Shown here piece by piece: positions 51,932 to 60,356 of a DNA stretch of 64,000 bases. The position numbers and the translations under genes are program-made. This DNA is from CAZOWW01 sp964583765 (GTDB lineage: Bacteria > Actinomycetota > Actinomycetes > Actinomycetales > Kineosporiaceae), in assembly GCA_964583765.1 (NCBI GenBank), contig CAZOWW010000002.1:56896-120895 (forward strand), written 5' to 3'. The notes beneath the pieces are model-generated. The model was not told the DNA's origin. It searched no databases and saw nothing but the letters and a program-made list of their open reading frames with translations. How positions within the stretch are numbered: position 1 is the first letter of the stretch; each line of letters starts with the position of its first letter.

Positions 51932-52954
51932 TCAGCCGAGCTTCGTGCCGGCCGACCGCAGGTTCTGGCAGGCCTCGACGACGCGGGCGGTCATGCCGTT
52001 CTCGGCGGCCTTGCCCCACGAGCGCGGGTCGTAGACCTTCTTGTTGCCGACCTCGCCGTCGATCTTCAGCATGCCGTCGTAGTTCTTGAACACGTGGTCG
52101 ACGACCGGACGGCTGAACGCGTACTGGGTGTCGGTGTCCACGTTCATCTTGATCACACCGAAGTCCACCGCGTCCGAGATCTCCTGCGGCAGCGAGCCGG
52201 AGCCGCCGTGGAAGACCAGGTCGAACGGCTTCTCCTTGCCGTACTTGGCGCCGACCGCGTCCTGGATCTCCTTGAGGATCTCCGGGCGGAGCTTGACGCC
52301 ACCGGGCTTGTAGACGCCGTGCACGTTGCCGAAGGTCAGGGCGGCCAGGTAGCGGCCCTTCTCGCCCAGGCCCAGGGCCTCGGCGGTGGCCAGGCCGTCC
52401 TCGATCGTGGTGTAGAGCTTCTCGTTGATCTCGTTGGCGACGCCGTCCTCCTCGCCACCCACGACGCCGATCTCGACCTCGAGGATGATGTGCGCGGCGG
52501 CGGCCTGGGCCAGCAGCTCCTGGGCGATGACCAGGTTCTCGGCCAGCGGCACGGCCGAGCCGTCCCACATGTGCGACTGGAACAGCGGCAGCTGCCCGTT
52601 CTTGACGCGCTCGGCGCTGATCGCCAGCAGCGGGCGGACGAAGCCGTCCAGCTTGTTCTTGGGGCAGTGGTCCGTGTGCAGGGCGATGTTGATGTCGTAC
52701 TTCTTGGCGACCTCGGCGGCGAAGGCGGCCATCGCCACGGAGCCGGTGACCATTTCCTTGACGCCCTGGCCGGAGAAGAACTCGGCGCCACCGGTCGAGA
52801 CCTGGATGATCCCGTCGCTCTCGGCCTCGGCGAACCCGCGGATGGCCGCGTTCACCGTCTGGGAGGACGTGATGTTGATCGCGGGGTAGGCGAAGGAGTT
52901 GGCCTTCGCCCGGTCGATCATCTCGGCGTAGACCTCGGGGGTTGCGATGGGCAT
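51932..52954 (-). CDS. fba: class II fructose-bisphosphate aldolase
   Basis: A 340-residue zinc enzyme of glycolysis and gluconeogenesis. Visible motifs are ALHTDHC (zinc His and catalytic Asp), ILEVEIGVVGGEEDG, LTFGNVHGVY (zinc His) and FHGGSGS, all in the usual order. The N terminus MPIATPEVYAEMIDRAKAN and the length fit the actinobacterial class II type. The ATG follows AGGAGC. Codon use is strongly biased to GC-ending codons, consistent with high expression, and its terminator is the strongest hairpin in the window. Confidence 0.96.
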   Translation of the reverse strand: MPIATPEVYAEMIDRAKANSFAYPAINITSSQTVNAAIRGFAEAESDGIIQVSTGGAEFFSGQGVKEMVTGSVAMAAFAAEVAKKYDINIALHTDHCPKNKLDGFVRPLLAISAERVKNGQLPLFQSHMWDGSAVPLAENLVIAQELLAQAAAAHIILEVEIGVVGGEEDGVANEINEKLYTTIEDGLATAEALGLGEKGRYLAALTFGNVHGVYKPGGVKLRPEILKEIQDAVGAKYGKEKPFDLVFHGGSGSLPQEISDAVDFGVIKMNVDTDTQYAFSRPVVDHVFKNYDGMLKIDGEVGNKKVYDPRSWGKAAENGMTARVVEACQNLRSAGTKLG

Positions 52955-53385
52955 CGACTGCTCCTGGTTGATCGTCCGACCATGTCGACGGGGAGAGAGC
53001 CGTCCGCCGGGGGCGGCGCCTCCTCGCGCTGCTGCTGCGCAGCGGGGTCTCCGCTTGCGCATCCTGTCATGTCCACCTTGCCGTCTCGGCATCCGGTGGT
53101 CCCTCACCGGGCCCGGCGTGGCGAGGACCACGTGGCCGCCGTTCCGCGGTGGCCCCGAATTCCCCGGAGAGTCACCAGAATGTCGACGGCTGGTCACACT
53201 GTGCTGCGGACGGGGGATGTTCGAGCGGACGGTGTCGGCGTTGCGTGATGCACCGGCCCGCGCTGCGTCACGACGTTCTAGGATGCCCACGCACGATTCG
53301 GGAACGATTCGGGCAGCGCCCGGACCGCCGGTGACCTTCTGACCCGCCGGGCGTCGGGCGCGCCCACGAACCCCTGGAGACGCGC
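52955..53385. other. divergent intergenic region between fba and the FemAB-like gene
   Basis: No gene is visible in 431 bases. It contains the fba leader and promoter region and a CGCTGC...GCAGCG hairpin at about 53027-53044 near the fba start. Confidence 0.45.
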
Positions 53386-54558
53386 ATGCCGGAGCAGCCC
53401 ACCGCCCCTCGGACCGCAGGCCCGGCCACCTTCGGCCCCGTCGGTCCGATCGAGCACGAGCGGTTCGTCGAGCAGCGCTCCGCCAGCTACCTGCAGTTGC
53501 CCGAGTGGGCGCGGGTCAAGCCCGGGTGGGAGAGCGAAGGACTGGGCTGGCGGGACGCCGAGGGCACGGTGATCGGCACCGCCCTCGTCCTGTACCGCAA
53601 GATCCCCTACATCGGGCGGAGCCTGGCCTACCTGCCCGAGGGACCGGTGCTCCCCTGGGACCAGGTGGTCCAGAACCCCGGGCCGTGGCTGAGCCCCCTG
53701 CTCTCCCACCTGAAGGGCAAGGGCGCGTTCAGCGTGCGCATGGGTCCGATCGTGCGCCGGCGGCACTGGGGCACCGCCACGGCCAAGGCCGGGCTGGCCG
53801 ACCCCGCGCTCACCGACTTCGCCCAGCTCCCCCCCGACACGGACGACCCGCTCGGCGCCCGGGTGGCCGACCTGCTCGCGCGCAGCGGTTGGCGGACCCT
53901 GGGCAGCGACGGTGGTTTCGTCGCGGGCCAGCCCGACTACGTGATCCAGGTCCCGCTCGTCGACCGTTCCCTGGAGCAACTGCGGGCGTCGCTGAACCAG
54001 GAGTGGCGACGCAACATCACCCGGGCGGAGAAGTCCGGCGTGAAGGTGCGCCTGGGTGGCCGCGAGGACCTGTCCACCTTCCACGCCCTGTACGCCGAGA
54101 CCGCCGGCCGGGACGGTTTCACCCCCCGTCCGGAACGCTACTTCCACGGCATGTGGGACGCCTTCGCGTCCGGATCCTCCGGCCAGGGGGACAAGCCGTC
54201 CAGGCTGCGCCTGTACCTGGCCGAGCTGGACGGCGAGGCGCTCGCCTCCTCGTTGCGGGTGCGGGTGGGTGACCACGTCACCTACGCGTACGGCGCCTCG
54301 ACCGGCCGCCGGCGAGAGGTCCGGGCCTCCAACGCCATGCAGTGGCGCGCCCTGACCGACGCGTTCGCCGAGGGTGCCGACGTCTACGACCTGCGGGGGA
54401 TCGGCTCGACCCTGGACACGAACTCGCCGCTGGCCGGCCTGCTGCGCTTCAAGCTCGGCTTCGGCGGGGAGGTCACGCAGTACGTCGGCGAGTGGGAGTA
54501 CACGCTGTCGCGGGCCTGGCAGACCGCACTCAACACCTACCTCAAGCACCGGCCATGA
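53386..54558 (+). CDS. FemAB-like peptidoglycan aminoacyltransferase
   Basis: A 390-residue protein with the tandem GNAT-like fold of FemX/FemAB/MurM enzymes. These add amino acids from tRNA to the peptidoglycan stem peptide. The FemAB pattern is visible: SYLQLPEWARVKPGWE, LYRKIPYIGRSLAYLPEGPVL, SLNQEWRRNITRAEKSGVKV, YGASTGRRREVRASNAMQWRAL and YDLRGIG. The last of these is the typical closing motif. The ATG follows GGAGA. The alanine-racemase-like gene comes 106 bases later on the same strand, so the two probably act together in cell-wall building. Confidence 0.9.
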   Translation: MPEQPTAPRTAGPATFGPVGPIEHERFVEQRSASYLQLPEWARVKPGWESEGLGWRDAEGTVIGTALVLYRKIPYIGRSLAYLPEGPVLPWDQVVQNPGPWLSPLLSHLKGKGAFSVRMGPIVRRRHWGTATAKAGLADPALTDFAQLPPDTDDPLGARVADLLARSGWRTLGSDGGFVAGQPDYVIQVPLVDRSLEQLRASLNQEWRRNITRAEKSGVKVRLGGREDLSTFHALYAETAGRDGFTPRPERYFHGMWDAFASGSSGQGDKPSRLRLYLAELDGEALASSLRVRVGDHVTYAYGASTGRRREVRASNAMQWRALTDAFAEGADVYDLRGIGSTLDTNSPLAGLLRFKLGFGGEVTQYVGEWEYTLSRAWQTALNTYLKHRP

Positions 54559-54664
54559 CCACGACACCCACCATGATCGCAGCACCGATCATGATCGCAG
54601 TCCCACCGGCGGCTGTGTCCCCAGCACCGGCCAGGACCCCAGCAGTGACTGCCAGGAGGAACGG

Positions 54665-55750
54665 GTGAGCTTCCGGCTCGACATCGATCTGCCCCGCTGG
54701 ATCGACCACCTGAGCACCACCTGGGCCGCCGTGCCCGGGCTGGTGCCGGTGATCAAGGGGAACGGCTACGGCGTGGGCCGCACCGAGCTGGCCCGGGCCG
54801 CCGCGAAACTCGGCGCCGGCGTCGTCGCGGTCGGCGTGCCCACCGAGGTGGCCGACGTCCGGGCCGGCTACTCGGGCGACATCCTCGTCATGGAGCCCCT
54901 GCGACCCCATCAGTCGGAGGCCGGCTTCTTCCAGCCACGATCCAGCGCGGACGCCCTGGGCGACCGGCTCATCCGCACCGTCTCCCGCCTGGACGTGCTC
55001 GCCGAGGTCACGGCTCGCCACCGCACGAACGACTACACGGCGCCCCGCTTCGTGGTCGAGGTGGACTCGCCCATGCACCGCCACGGCATCACCTGGGACC
55101 GGCTCGGCCAGGTGCGCGACCTGCTGGACGGCGTCCCGTTCGAGGGCATCGCGGTGCACCTGCCCATGGTCGGCTCGGGCCTGGCCACCGGTTCGGCCGT
55201 GGTCTCGGCGCTCGCGGAGGCCGGGATCAAGGCGCCGCAGTTGTGGCTCTCGCACCTGCCCACGGCCGATCTGCCCACGCTGGCCTCGGCGGCCGCCCCG
55301 ACGGTCGTGCGGCCCCGGGTGGGAACCGCGCTCTGGCTCGGCGACCGGGGTGCGCTCCAGGCCAGCGGGGAGGTGCTCGACATCCATCCGATCCGGCGCG
55401 GTCAGCGGCTGGGCTACTGGCAGTGGCGTGCTCCCGGCACCGGGCAGATCCTCGTGGTCTCCGGCGGAACGGGACACGGCATCGGGCTCCGCTCCCCCTC
55501 GGTGGGTTCGGGCCTGGTGCGTCGCGCCCGGAACCTGGCGACCGGGGTGGCGCACGGGGCCGGACTGAGCCCGTCCCCGTTCCACTGGGCCGGGCGGCGG
55601 CTGCGCTTCGCGGACAGCCCCCACATGCAGGTGTCCATGCTGTTCCTGCCCGCCTCCGTGCGCCCGCCCCAGATCGGTGACCGGCTCAGCGCGGACGTGC
55701 GCCTGACCGCCACCACCTTCGACCTGCTGGAGTACACCGAGCCCCGGTGA
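54665..55750 (+). CDS. alanine-racemase-like PLP enzyme
   Basis: A 361-residue protein with the PLP-barrel N-terminal domain of alanine racemases. The PLP lysine is Lys33 in VPVIKGNGYGVG. FVVEVDSPMHRHGITW and IAVHLPM correspond to the barrel strands carrying the active-site Arg and His. RPRVGTALWLGD lies near the PLP phosphate site. The C terminus differs from classic Alr, lacking the usual second catalytic Tyr motif as far as I can tell. The true activity may therefore be different from alanine racemisation. The GTG follows AGGAGG. It pairs with the FemAB-like gene. Confidence 0.8.
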   Translation: MSFRLDIDLPRWIDHLSTTWAAVPGLVPVIKGNGYGVGRTELARAAAKLGAGVVAVGVPTEVADVRAGYSGDILVMEPLRPHQSEAGFFQPRSSADALGDRLIRTVSRLDVLAEVTARHRTNDYTAPRFVVEVDSPMHRHGITWDRLGQVRDLLDGVPFEGIAVHLPMVGSGLATGSAVVSALAEAGIKAPQLWLSHLPTADLPTLASAAAPTVVRPRVGTALWLGDRGALQASGEVLDIHPIRRGQRLGYWQWRAPGTGQILVVSGGTGHGIGLRSPSVGSGLVRRARNLATGVAHGAGLSPSPFHWAGRRLRFADSPHMQVSMLFLPASVRPPQIGDRLSADVRLTATTFDLLEYTEPR

Positions 55751-55760
55751 GGACGCGGTC

Positions 55761-55789
55761 GGGCCGGTGGAGTTGAACCCCGCCGGCCC
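55761..55789. terminator. bidirectional hairpin terminator
   Basis: GGGCCGGTGG and CCGCCGGCCC pair over 10 positions (one G-U), with a 9-base loop. It lies between the racemase-like gene (ends 55750) and the SpoU gene (ends 55835). Confidence 0.65.
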
Positions 55790-55834
55790 GTGGTGCTCGG
55801 TCGGGGAGGTAGTGCCCAGCTGGCCCCGTGGTGC

Positions 55835-56542
55835 TCAGTCGGGCACCGCGTGGGTGCGGATCCAGGCGTGCATCGCGATCGCGGCCGCGGCGCCCGCGTT
55901 GAGCGATCTGGTCGAGCCGAACTGGGCGATGGACAGCACCGCCGTGCACGCGGCCCGCACCTGCTCGGACAGACCCGGCCCCTCCTGCCCGAACACGAGC
56001 ACGCACTCCCGCGGCAGCCGGTAGGTCTCCAGGGGAACGGCCCCGGGCAGGTTGTCCACCCCGAGGACGGCGATCCCGCGACCGCCGTCCGCCAGTGGCA
56101 CCTCCGCGGCCCAGGCCAGCAGGGCCGTGACGTCGTCCCGATGGTCCACGTGCAGGTAGCGGTCGGTGACCATGGCCCCACGACGGTTCCACCGCCGACG
56201 TCCCACCACCTGCACGGAGGCCGCGTTGAAGGCATTGGCGGTCCGTACCACCGACCCGATGTTGAAGTCGTGCGTCCAGTTCTCCACCGCCACGTGGAAG
56301 GGGTGCCGCCGGAGGTCCAGATCCTCGACCACCGCCTCCACCCGCCAGTAGCGGTACCGGTCGACCACGTTGCGCCGGTCCCCCTCGGCGAGCAGCTGAG
56401 GGTCCAGGCGGGGGTCCTCGGGCCAGGGGCCCGCCCACGGGCCCACCCCCACCGACGGCGCGTCCGGGGGAAGATCCTCGACGGCCCGGGGGACGCAGGC
56501 TCGTGGATCGGGACCGGTCGGCCGTGCGGGTGGCGCCTCCAT
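55835..56542 (-). CDS. SpoU/TrmH family RNA 2'-O-methyltransferase
   Basis: A 235-residue SPOUT-fold methyltransferase. Its three SpoU motifs are NIGSVVRTANAF, LVFGQEGPGLS and SIAQFGSTRSLNAGAAAAIAMH, which form the knotted SAM site. The N-terminal 80 residues are Pro-rich, then helical. The target, tRNA or rRNA, cannot be told. TACCGT lies eight bases before the ATG, so translation is probably leaderless. The divergent DedA start is only 41 bases away. Confidence 0.9.
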   Translation of the reverse strand: MEAPPARPTGPDPRACVPRAVEDLPPDAPSVGVGPWAGPWPEDPRLDPQLLAEGDRRNVVDRYRYWRVEAVVEDLDLRRHPFHVAVENWTHDFNIGSVVRTANAFNAASVQVVGRRRWNRRGAMVTDRYLHVDHRDDVTALLAWAAEVPLADGGRGIAVLGVDNLPGAVPLETYRLPRECVLVFGQEGPGLSEQVRAACTAVLSIAQFGSTRSLNAGAAAAIAMHAWIRTHAVPD

Positions 56543-56550
56543 GACCGACC

Positions 56551-56577
56551 ACGGTAGCCGTGGCCGACCCGTACCCT
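56551..56577. promoter_or_regulatory. back-to-back -10 elements for two divergent leaderless genes
   Basis: Minus strand: TACCGT (56556-56551), eight bases before the SpoU ATG. Plus strand: TACCCT (56572-56577), six bases before the DedA GTG. The two start codons are 41 bases apart, so any -35 region of each must overlap the other promoter. Confidence 0.5.
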
Positions 56578-56583
56578 TGTGCG

Positions 56584-57339
56584 GTGACTTCCGTCCTCGC
56601 GCTTCCCTCCAGCGCCCTCGCCGCCATGCCCTCGGGGGTCCTGCCCCGGTGGCTCGACGCCCAGGAACTGCTCAACCAGTTCGGGCACTGGGCCCTGTGG
56701 GGTTCGGCCCTCATCGTCTTCGCCCAGTGCGGGCTGCTGATCGGGTTCGTGTTCCCCGGCGACTCGCTGCTGTTCACGGTCGGTGTGCTGATCGGCCAGG
56801 GGACGATCAAGCAGCCGCTGTGGCTCGCCTGCCTGGTGCTGATCGCGGCCGCGGTGAGCGGCAACGCCGTCGGCTACGAGATCGGCCGCTTCGCGGGGCC
56901 GACCATCTTCCGCCGTGAGGACTCGCGACTCTTCCGCAGGGAGTACGTCGACAAGACGACGGAGTTCTTCGAGAAGTACGGCAACCGGGCCATCGTGCTC
57001 GCACAGTTCGTGCCCATCGTGCGCACGTTCATCACGGTCACCGCGGGCATCGCCCGGATGCCGCGGCGCCGGTACCTGGCCTACAGCGGACTCGGCGCCC
57101 TGCTCTGGGCCGGAGGGGTCACGGCCCTCGGCCAGGTGCTGGGACACATCAGCTTCGTGCGCAACAACATCGAGGTGCTGCTGATCCTGATCGTGCTGTT
57201 CTCGGTGTTCCCGGTGATCATCGAGTTCGTCCGGGAGCGTCGCAAGCACCGGGCGGCCGAGGCGGCGACCTCGCCCGCCGAGGCAGCGGCCACCCGGGAG
57301 CAGCCTCCCGCGGCGGCCGAGGCGAATCTCCCCGGCTGA
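56584..57339 (+). CDS. DedA family membrane protein
   Basis: A 251-residue integral membrane protein. The DedA/SNARE-associated signature is present: FVFPGDSLLFTVGVLIGQG near residue 57, GYEIGRFAGP, then KYGNRAIVLAQFVPIVRTFITVTAGIARMPRRRYLAYSGLGALLWA. FVPIVRTF and the glycine-rich stretch carry the conserved Arg. DedA proteins act in membrane-lipid carrier (undecaprenyl phosphate or phospholipid) recycling. The GTG at 56584 was chosen because TACCCT lies six bases upstream; a GTG 24 bases earlier is an alternative. The tail is a charged Ala/Glu-rich segment. Confidence 0.9.
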   Translation: MTSVLALPSSALAAMPSGVLPRWLDAQELLNQFGHWALWGSALIVFAQCGLLIGFVFPGDSLLFTVGVLIGQGTIKQPLWLACLVLIAAAVSGNAVGYEIGRFAGPTIFRREDSRLFRREYVDKTTEFFEKYGNRAIVLAQFVPIVRTFITVTAGIARMPRRRYLAYSGLGALLWAGGVTALGQVLGHISFVRNNIEVLLILIVLFSVFPVIIEFVRERRKHRAAEAATSPAEAAATREQPPAAAEANLPG

Positions 57340-57344
57340 ACCCC

Positions 57345-57381
57345 CGCTCGTCGGCGGGGACAGCCGTCCCGCCGACGAGCG
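57345..57381 (+). terminator. hairpin terminator of the DedA gene
   Basis: CGCTCGTCGGCGGG and CCCGCCGACGAGCG, a perfect 14-bp stem beginning five bases after the stop codon. It may also serve the convergent MFS gene. Confidence 0.85.
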
Positions 57382-57475
57382 CATCCGGTCCGAGCGAGGG
57401 CACCCGACCGGCAGGGGTCGCGTCCGTTGCCCGGGGCCGCGCCCGTCTGATCACCCCGGGGCCGCGCCCGGCCGA

Positions 57476-58795
57476 TCATCTGGCCGCCTGTGCAGGCCCC
57501 GGCCTGGTGGTCAGGGCGATCAGCCCGCTCACCCCCAGCGCCAGGACACCGGCCAGCAGCAGGGCTCCCCGCGGCCCGCACGCGCGCGCCACCGAGCCAC
57601 CCAGCAACAGCCCACCCAGGGTCGCCGCCTGCATCGTGCCCACGATGGCGGCGACCACCCGGCCCCGCACCCGGTCCGGAATACGCCCCAGAGCCAGGGC
57701 GTGGAAGCACACGACGAGCATGCCGTTGCCCGCTCCCCCCAGCGCGAGGAAGGCCCCCAGGAGCAGGGCGTCGGGCGCTCCAGCGGCCAACAGCACCCCG
57801 AGCCCCGCGGCCGCCGTCCCGGCCAGTGCCCCCCACACCTGCGCCCGGCTCGAACGCGCCCGTCCCGCGGCGACCGCCCCGAGTCCCACCCCGGCCGCCG
57901 CCGCGGCCATGACCAGGCCGTAGCCCCTGGCACCCGCGTGCAGCTCGTCCTCGGCGAGGAAGACGGTCACCACGGCAGCCACCTGGGCGCTCAGGGTGAC
58001 CGCGAGCAGTCCCAGGAGCAGCCGCCCCAGAGCGCGGTCCTCGCGCAGGAACAGGTCGAAGCCGGCGCGGGCACGCTCACGCCGGGCCTGCTCGGGGGAC
58101 GGCACCCGCCGGGTGCGCACGGCCGCGGCCGCCACGGCCAGGGCGAGGAAGCTCAGCGCGTCGAGCGCGATCGCCGCCCCGGCGGACCAGGTCCCGACGA
58201 CGACCCCGGCCACGGCGGGGCCGCACACCGCCGAGATCTGGGTGGCCAACTGCACGGCCGAGACCCCCTCGCCGATGGCCTCCGCGCCCACCACGGCCGG
58301 GACGAGGGCGAGCCAGGCGGGCCCGGCGACGGCCTGACCCGCATTGACCGCGAACACCGCGGCGAGGACGCCGATCGTGGCCAGGAGCCCCGGGTGCCTC
58401 CCGCCGGTCGCGACGAGCGCCGCGAGAATCCCCGCGCAGACCGCCTGGACCAGGGCCGTGGTCACGAGCAGCGAGCGGGAGTCGAAGCGATCGGCACATC
58501 GGCCGGCGGGCACCGCCCCGACCACCGCCGGCAGCGCCGCCACGACGAGCAGCCCGCAGACGCCCGCCGGACCCCACCCGGCGGCATGGGCGAACAGCAG
58601 GGTGGCCACGATGGCGAGCTCGTCCCCGAGCAGGGAGCCCGCCCGGCCGGCCGCGATCACCCTCAGGTCCCGGTGCCGCCACACCGATCCGGACCCGCGG
58701 CCGGTCGCCGGACCGGTGGCTGAGGCAGGACCGGTGGCTGAGGCAGGACCGGTGGCGGCCCCGAGCCCCGACGAATCGTTCAGCGTTTGCTTCAT
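57476..58795 (-). CDS. MFS transporter (drug-efflux-like)
   Basis: A 439-residue protein with about twelve hydrophobic helices after a 40-residue leader that contains GPASAT repeats. The loop between helices 2 and 3 reads GRCADRFDSRSLLV, a variant of the MFS motif G-x-x-x-D-R-x-x-R-R. The central cytoplasmic loop is charged (RRVPSPEQARRERARAGFD). The type is close to permeases of the enterobactin-exporter/macrolide-efflux group. The substrate is unknown. The ATG at 58795 lies seven bases after TATCTT, and two palindromes overlap this promoter. The divergent ArsR-type gene is therefore its likely repressor. Confidence 0.88.
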   Translation of the reverse strand: MKQTLNDSSGLGAATGPASATGPASATGPATGRGSGSVWRHRDLRVIAAGRAGSLLGDELAIVATLLFAHAAGWGPAGVCGLLVVAALPAVVGAVPAGRCADRFDSRSLLVTTALVQAVCAGILAALVATGGRHPGLLATIGVLAAVFAVNAGQAVAGPAWLALVPAVVGAEAIGEGVSAVQLATQISAVCGPAVAGVVVGTWSAGAAIALDALSFLALAVAAAAVRTRRVPSPEQARRERARAGFDLFLREDRALGRLLLGLLAVTLSAQVAAVVTVFLAEDELHAGARGYGLVMAAAAAGVGLGAVAAGRARSSRAQVWGALAGTAAAGLGVLLAAGAPDALLLGAFLALGGAGNGMLVVCFHALALGRIPDRVRGRVVAAIVGTMQAATLGGLLLGGSVARACGPRGALLLAGVLALGVSGLIALTTRPGPAQAAR

Positions 58796-58816
58796 AACTA
58801 TGAAGATAGTGCTTCA
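58791..58816. promoter_or_regulatory. two overlapping palindromes covering the MFS promoter
   Basis: TTCATAACTATGAA (58791-58804) overlaps the MFS start codon, and TGAAGATAGTGCTTCA (58801-58816) overlaps its -10 TATCTT (58808-58803, minus strand). The stretch is very AT-rich for this genome. It is the probable operator for the ArsR-type regulator encoded at 58870. Confidence 0.65.
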
Positions 58817-58857
58817 CATCGCTGGAGTCACGTCCTCGCCGACCGGTCCTCGGTGAC

Positions 58858-58863
58858 TAGGCT
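58858..58863 (+). promoter_or_regulatory. -10 element TAGGCT, leaderless start of the ArsR-type regulator
   Basis: TAGGCT, six bases, ATG at 58870. No ribosome binding site is present. Confidence 0.5.
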
Positions 58864-58869
58864 GGCCCC

Positions 58870-59598
58870 ATGCCGCTGTCCGAGTCACCCGGGCAGGGAA
58901 CCCCGCCCGACGTGGATCGCGACACCGTGGTGATCAGCGACCCGCGAGCGATCCGGGCCCTGGCCCATCCCGCCCGGGTCACCACCCTGCATCACCTCTA
59001 CGCGGGGGAAGTGCTCACCGCCACCGAGTGCGCCCGTCTGGCCGGCCTCACCCCGAGCGCGATGAGCTACCACCTGCGCGCCCTGGAGCGCTGGGGGCTG
59101 GTCCGCCGGGCCGAGGCACAGGGGGACGGGCGCGAGCGCCCCTGGCGGGCGGCCGCGGAATCGATGCGGGTGAACTCCACGCACTCCCCCGAGGCCCGCA
59201 CGGCCGCCGGAATGCTGCTGGGCAGCCTCGTGGACGCCCTGCGCCTCGACGCCGACAAGACCCTCGCGCAGAACGGCGAGGCGATCCCGCCGGCACCGAT
59301 CGGGTTCACCGTGATCCCGGCCACGCTCACCGAGGAAGAGGGGCGCGCGCTCAACCGCGAGGTGATCGCCCTGCTCGAACGGCACGCCGCCGAGGCCTCC
59401 CACGGGCCCGGCAGCCGCCGGCACCACCTCTACTGGGCCGGTCTTCCCGTGGTCGAGGCAGTGTCGAACGTCGGGGCAGCCCCCGGTGTCGAGGCCGTGC
59501 CCGTGCCCGGCGTCGAGGCTGCGCCCGTGGTCGAGGCAGCACCGGAGGGCGCCGCCGTCCGGCCCGATCCCTCGGGGCCGTCCGCGGAACCTGTCTGA
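58870..59598 (+). CDS. ArsR-type winged-helix transcriptional regulator
   Basis: A 242-residue regulator. The winged helix is at about residues 28-95: AIRALAHPARVTTLHHLYAGEVLTATECARLAGLTPSAMSYHLRALERWGLVRR. The ALAHPxR and SAMSYHLRAL parts are typical of ArsR/HTH_20 proteins. There is no ArsR metal-binding ELCV motif, so it is not a classical metal sensor. The middle domain (about 95-180) is of unknown ligand specificity. The last 60 residues are a repetitive VEAVP/VEAAP tail whose coding sequence overlaps the end of the opposing LemA-like gene by 169 bases. Confidence 0.9.
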   Translation: MPLSESPGQGTPPDVDRDTVVISDPRAIRALAHPARVTTLHHLYAGEVLTATECARLAGLTPSAMSYHLRALERWGLVRRAEAQGDGRERPWRAAAESMRVNSTHSPEARTAAGMLLGSLVDALRLDADKTLAQNGEAIPPAPIGFTVIPATLTEEEGRALNREVIALLERHAAEASHGPGSRRHHLYWAGLPVVEAVSNVGAAPGVEAVPVPGVEAAPVVEAAPEGAAVRPDPSGPSAEPV

Positions 59599-60266
59599 GC
59601 ACCACGCGGGGTGCGGCCTGCGCTCCCCCGCCGCAACAGGCCCGTGCCCCACGCCACCCAGGACGCCGGGAACGAGCCGAGTCGGGCGGTCAGACCCGCC
59701 TGGTGCGCGGCGAGCAGCCGCTCCACGGCCGCGATCTGATCCCCGGTCTCGACCAGCTCGCCGCGCAGCGCCGTGAAGTCCTCCCGACCGTCGAGCGCGG
59801 GTACCTGTGCGGCGGCCTCGAACAGCACGGTCAACGCCGCGGTGAGCGGGTCCTCGCCTGGCGAGGAGGCTCTGCTGCCCTCGCCCGGCATACGGGCGGC
59901 CTCGAAGGCGGCCCGCGCACCGTCGAGCGCGAGTGGCAGCGGGGTGGCGGCCGGGGACAGCCGAGCAGCTCTGGTGGACCCGGAGCTCATGGACGGCCCA
60001 GTGCCCGCGGACAGCCCAGTGTTCGGGGACAACCCAGTGGTCGCGAACTGGCCAGGGCTCGTGGACAGCACGGTGTCGATGGTCTCCAGGAGCTGCGGGA
60101 CCAGTTCGCGCCGGCGGCGCAGTTCGACGTCCAGTTGCCGGTGCGACTCCCGCACCAGATTCCGGCGCCTGGTGAGCCCATTGCGGGTCCGCACCGTCCA
60201 GGCCAGCGCGGCCGGGGCGAGCAGGCAGACCCCGATCAACCCGAGCACGGCCAGGCTCTCGGGCAT
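59430..60266 (-). CDS. LemA-like membrane-anchored protein
   Basis: A 278-residue protein. An N-terminal hydrophobic helix (residues 2-24, PESLAVLGLIGVCLLAPAALAW) is followed by NGLTRRRNLVRESHRQLDVELRRRRELVPQLLETI. This is the start of the LemA helical bundle. The predicted bundle continues as AAFEAARMPGE, TVLFEAAAQVPAL and ELVETGDQIAAVERLLAAHQAGL. A Ser/Thr/Gly/Pro-rich insert near 75-100 and a repetitive tail are atypical. The ATG follows GGAGGTGACGGG. The function of LemA proteins is unknown. The 3' end overlaps the opposing ArsR-type gene by 169 bases. Confidence 0.75.
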   Translation of the reverse strand: MPESLAVLGLIGVCLLAPAALAWTVRTRNGLTRRRNLVRESHRQLDVELRRRRELVPQLLETIDTVLSTSPGQFATTGLSPNTGLSAGTGPSMSSGSTRAARLSPAATPLPLALDGARAAFEAARMPGEGSRASSPGEDPLTAALTVLFEAAAQVPALDGREDFTALRGELVETGDQIAAVERLLAAHQAGLTARLGSFPASWVAWGTGLLRRGSAGRTPRGAQTGSADGPEGSGRTAAPSGAASTTGAASTPGTGTASTPGAAPTFDTASTTGRPAQ

Positions 60267-60356
60267 CCCGTCACCTCCGCTGCACCCACGTCGTCACGAT
60301 CACCGTCCGGGCGCGGCCGGCCCCCCGAGGACGCCGGCAGTCCCGCGGCCGTCCGC

